NCBI GenBank assembly: GCA_003551485.1
Contig: PUMS01000380.1
Coordinates: 1-6,145 of the forward strand
Length of the DNA: 6,145 bases
Source of the DNA: Phycisphaeraceae bacterium
GTDB lineage: Bacteria > Planctomycetota > Phycisphaerae > Phycisphaerales > Phycisphaeraceae
Direction: 5' to 3'
Part shown: positions 4,953-6,145 of the stretch, in pieces
Position numbering within the stretch: position 1 is the stretch's first letter
Layout of the letters: every line of letters begins with the position of its first letter
Notes under the pieces: generated by a model
The model's database searches: none
The model's input: the letters and a program-made list of their open reading frames with translations, nothing else
What the model was told of the DNA's origin: nothing
Position numbers and translations under genes: made by a program

Positions 4953-6145
4953 ATGAGTGACGTGCGAAGTGAAGAAACGGGCGCGGTGGAAGGCGCTGTG
5001 GCACGGAAGCGGTGGGTGGAACTGGCAGCGCGGCTGGCGCGGCCGGTGCTGGCATCCCTGGCCGAGGGGCGGTTGCAGCGCGACATCCCCAAGGTGATGG
5101 GTGAGGGCGGCACACCGTCGCGCGAACCGTTCATCCCCATCGAGGCGCTGGCTCGACTGCTGGCCGGGATCGCCCCGTGGCTGGAGTTGCAGGATGACGC
5201 GGACCTGGACGAGGCCGAAGGGCAACTGCAAGATGAGCTTCGCGAGCTGGCCCTGCGCGGCCTGGACATGGCGCTGGACCCGGATTCGCCCGACCGCTTC
5301 GACTTCACGGCCGGCGGGCAGTGCGTGGTGGATGCCTCGTTCCTGGCACTGGGGCTGCTGCGCGCGCCCGCCGCGCTGCTGGAGGCCATGGCGGCCAAGA
5401 CCCGCGGGCACCTGATCGAGAGCCTGCGCACCACCCGCATGCACATCCCCGCGTTCAACAACCACCTGCTGTTCGCCGCGCTGATCGAGGCGATGCTGGC
5501 CCGGCTGGATCAGCCGTGGGATGGCATGCGAATCGACTTCGCGCTGCGCCAGCACGAGCAGTGGTACGTGGGTGATGGCTTCTACCGCGATGGCGTTCAC
5601 TTCCACTGCGACTACTACCAGAGCTACGTGATCCACCCCTACCTGCTGGCGCTGGGCGATGTGCTGGGCGGTGGCGCATGGGGTGGCCAGGCGGAATGGG
5701 ATGGCATCTTCACCCGCGCGCGGGCACGGGCGAGGCGGATGGGGTTGATCCAGGCCCGGCAGATCGCCCCGGACGGCTCGTTTCCCGTGGTGGGCCGCTC
5801 GATCACGTATCGTTGCGGCGCCTTCCACCTGCTGGCCGACCTGTGCCTGCGCGGCGAGCTGCCGCCGCAGGTCTCACCCGCCGCGGCGCGAGGGGCCCTG
5901 ACCGCGACGATCCAACGCACGCTCGATGCGCCCGGCGCGGGGGGCACGTTCGATGAGCGGGGCTGGCTGCGCCTGGGCCTGGCCGGTCATCAGCCCGCGC
6001 TGGCGGAGGGCTACATCAACACCGGCAGCCTGTACCTGTGCTCGCTGGCCTTCCTGCCGCTGGGCCTGGCTCCGGCCAGCCCCTTCTGGTCCGACCCGCC
6101 CGAGCCGGTGCCGTGGTGGCGCATCTGGTCGGGCCAGGACACCCC
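4953..6145 (+). CDS. DUF2264-family protein, 3' end beyond the window
   Basis: The frame is open from ATG 4953 to the right edge (397 complete codons), so the C-terminus is missing. I recognise the DUF2264 family (Pfam PF10022) from several blocks: FNNHLLFAALIEA (from 168), WYVGDGFYRDGVHFHCDYYQ (204-223) leading to SYVIHPYLLAL, DGSFPVVGRSITYR (274-287), EGYINTGSLYLC (352-363) and a final tryptophan-rich stretch ending IWSGQD. These cover the usual domain of about 350 residues, so most of the conserved part is present. There is no signal peptide, since the N-terminus is charged, so a cytoplasmic location is likely. The family has no established reaction. Its abundance beside polysaccharide genes in other genomes and its all-helical look suggest a carbohydrate- or uronate-related role, which is inference. 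No sugar-utilisation gene is visible beside it here. The start has a clear ribosome binding site. Confidence 0.87.
   Translation, partial: MSDVRSEETGAVEGAVARKRWVELAARLARPVLASLAEGRLQRDIPKVMGEGGTPSREPFIPIEALARLLAGIAPWLELQDDADLDEAEGQLQDELRELALRGLDMALDPDSPDRFDFTAGGQCVVDASFLALGLLRAPAALLEAMAAKTRGHLIESLRTTRMHIPAFNNHLLFAALIEAMLARLDQPWDGMRIDFALRQHEQWYVGDGFYRDGVHFHCDYYQSYVIHPYLLALGDVLGGGAWGGQAEWDGIFTRARARARRMGLIQARQIAPDGSFPVVGRSITYRCGAFHLLADLCLRGELPPQVSPAAARGALTATIQRTLDAPGAGGTFDERGWLRLGLAGHQPALAEGYINTGSLYLCSLAFLPLGLAPASPFWSDPPEPVPWWRIWSGQDT

Noticed and set aside
4931..4960. Nine-codon upstream frame overlapping the DUF2264 start
   Set aside because: There is no ribosome site before 4931, and such short overlaps are expected by chance.

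Overview
The window comes from a GC-rich bacterial chromosome (roughly two thirds G+C by eye). It carries four co-oriented + strand protein genes: type I glutamine synthetase (glnA), a classical short-chain dehydrogenase/reductase, the signal recognition particle GTPase Ffh (SRP54), and a DUF2264-family protein that runs off the right edge. The base composition, the Ffh variant (DLQRP in place of D-x-YRP in the G domain), the DUF2264 gene and the planctomycete-like intergenic repeats suggest a member of the Planctomycetota, perhaps a Phycisphaerae-like lineage. That assignment is an inference from recalled family features, not a measured result.

Layout. Bases 1-390 are a long leader: the end of an unseen upstream unit with a possible weak terminator at 58-75, a candidate sigma-54 type promoter at 115-130, and a strongly structured GC-rich stretch at 272-348. 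glnA follows (397-1866, start at GTG 397 or ATG 391) and is closed by a textbook intrinsic terminator at 1937-1967. The SDR gene (2091-2834) starts without an obvious Shine-Dalgarno sequence. A very G-rich spacer (2835-3030) contains three perfect 10-bp tandem repeats that form a candidate G-quadruplex. ffh (3031-4542) is followed directly after its stop codon by a second, tighter candidate G-quadruplex (4543-4569). Next comes a nested inverted-repeat element of about 293 bp (4586-4878). The DUF2264 gene starts at 4953 with a good ribosome binding site and stays open to base 6145.

How the genes relate. They look like neighbours on one strand, not an operon or a single pathway: glnA assimilates ammonium, ffh targets membrane and secreted proteins, and the SDR and DUF2264 genes have no clear substrate. 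A terminator, a G-rich block or a repeat element lies in each gap, which suggests mostly separate transcription. I found no defence system, phage, transposase, CRISPR array, tRNA, rRNA or SRP RNA. The most unusual material is non-coding: the possible nitrogen-type promoter and structured leader of glnA, the two G-quadruplex motifs bracketing ffh, and the nested inverted repeat before the DUF2264 gene.
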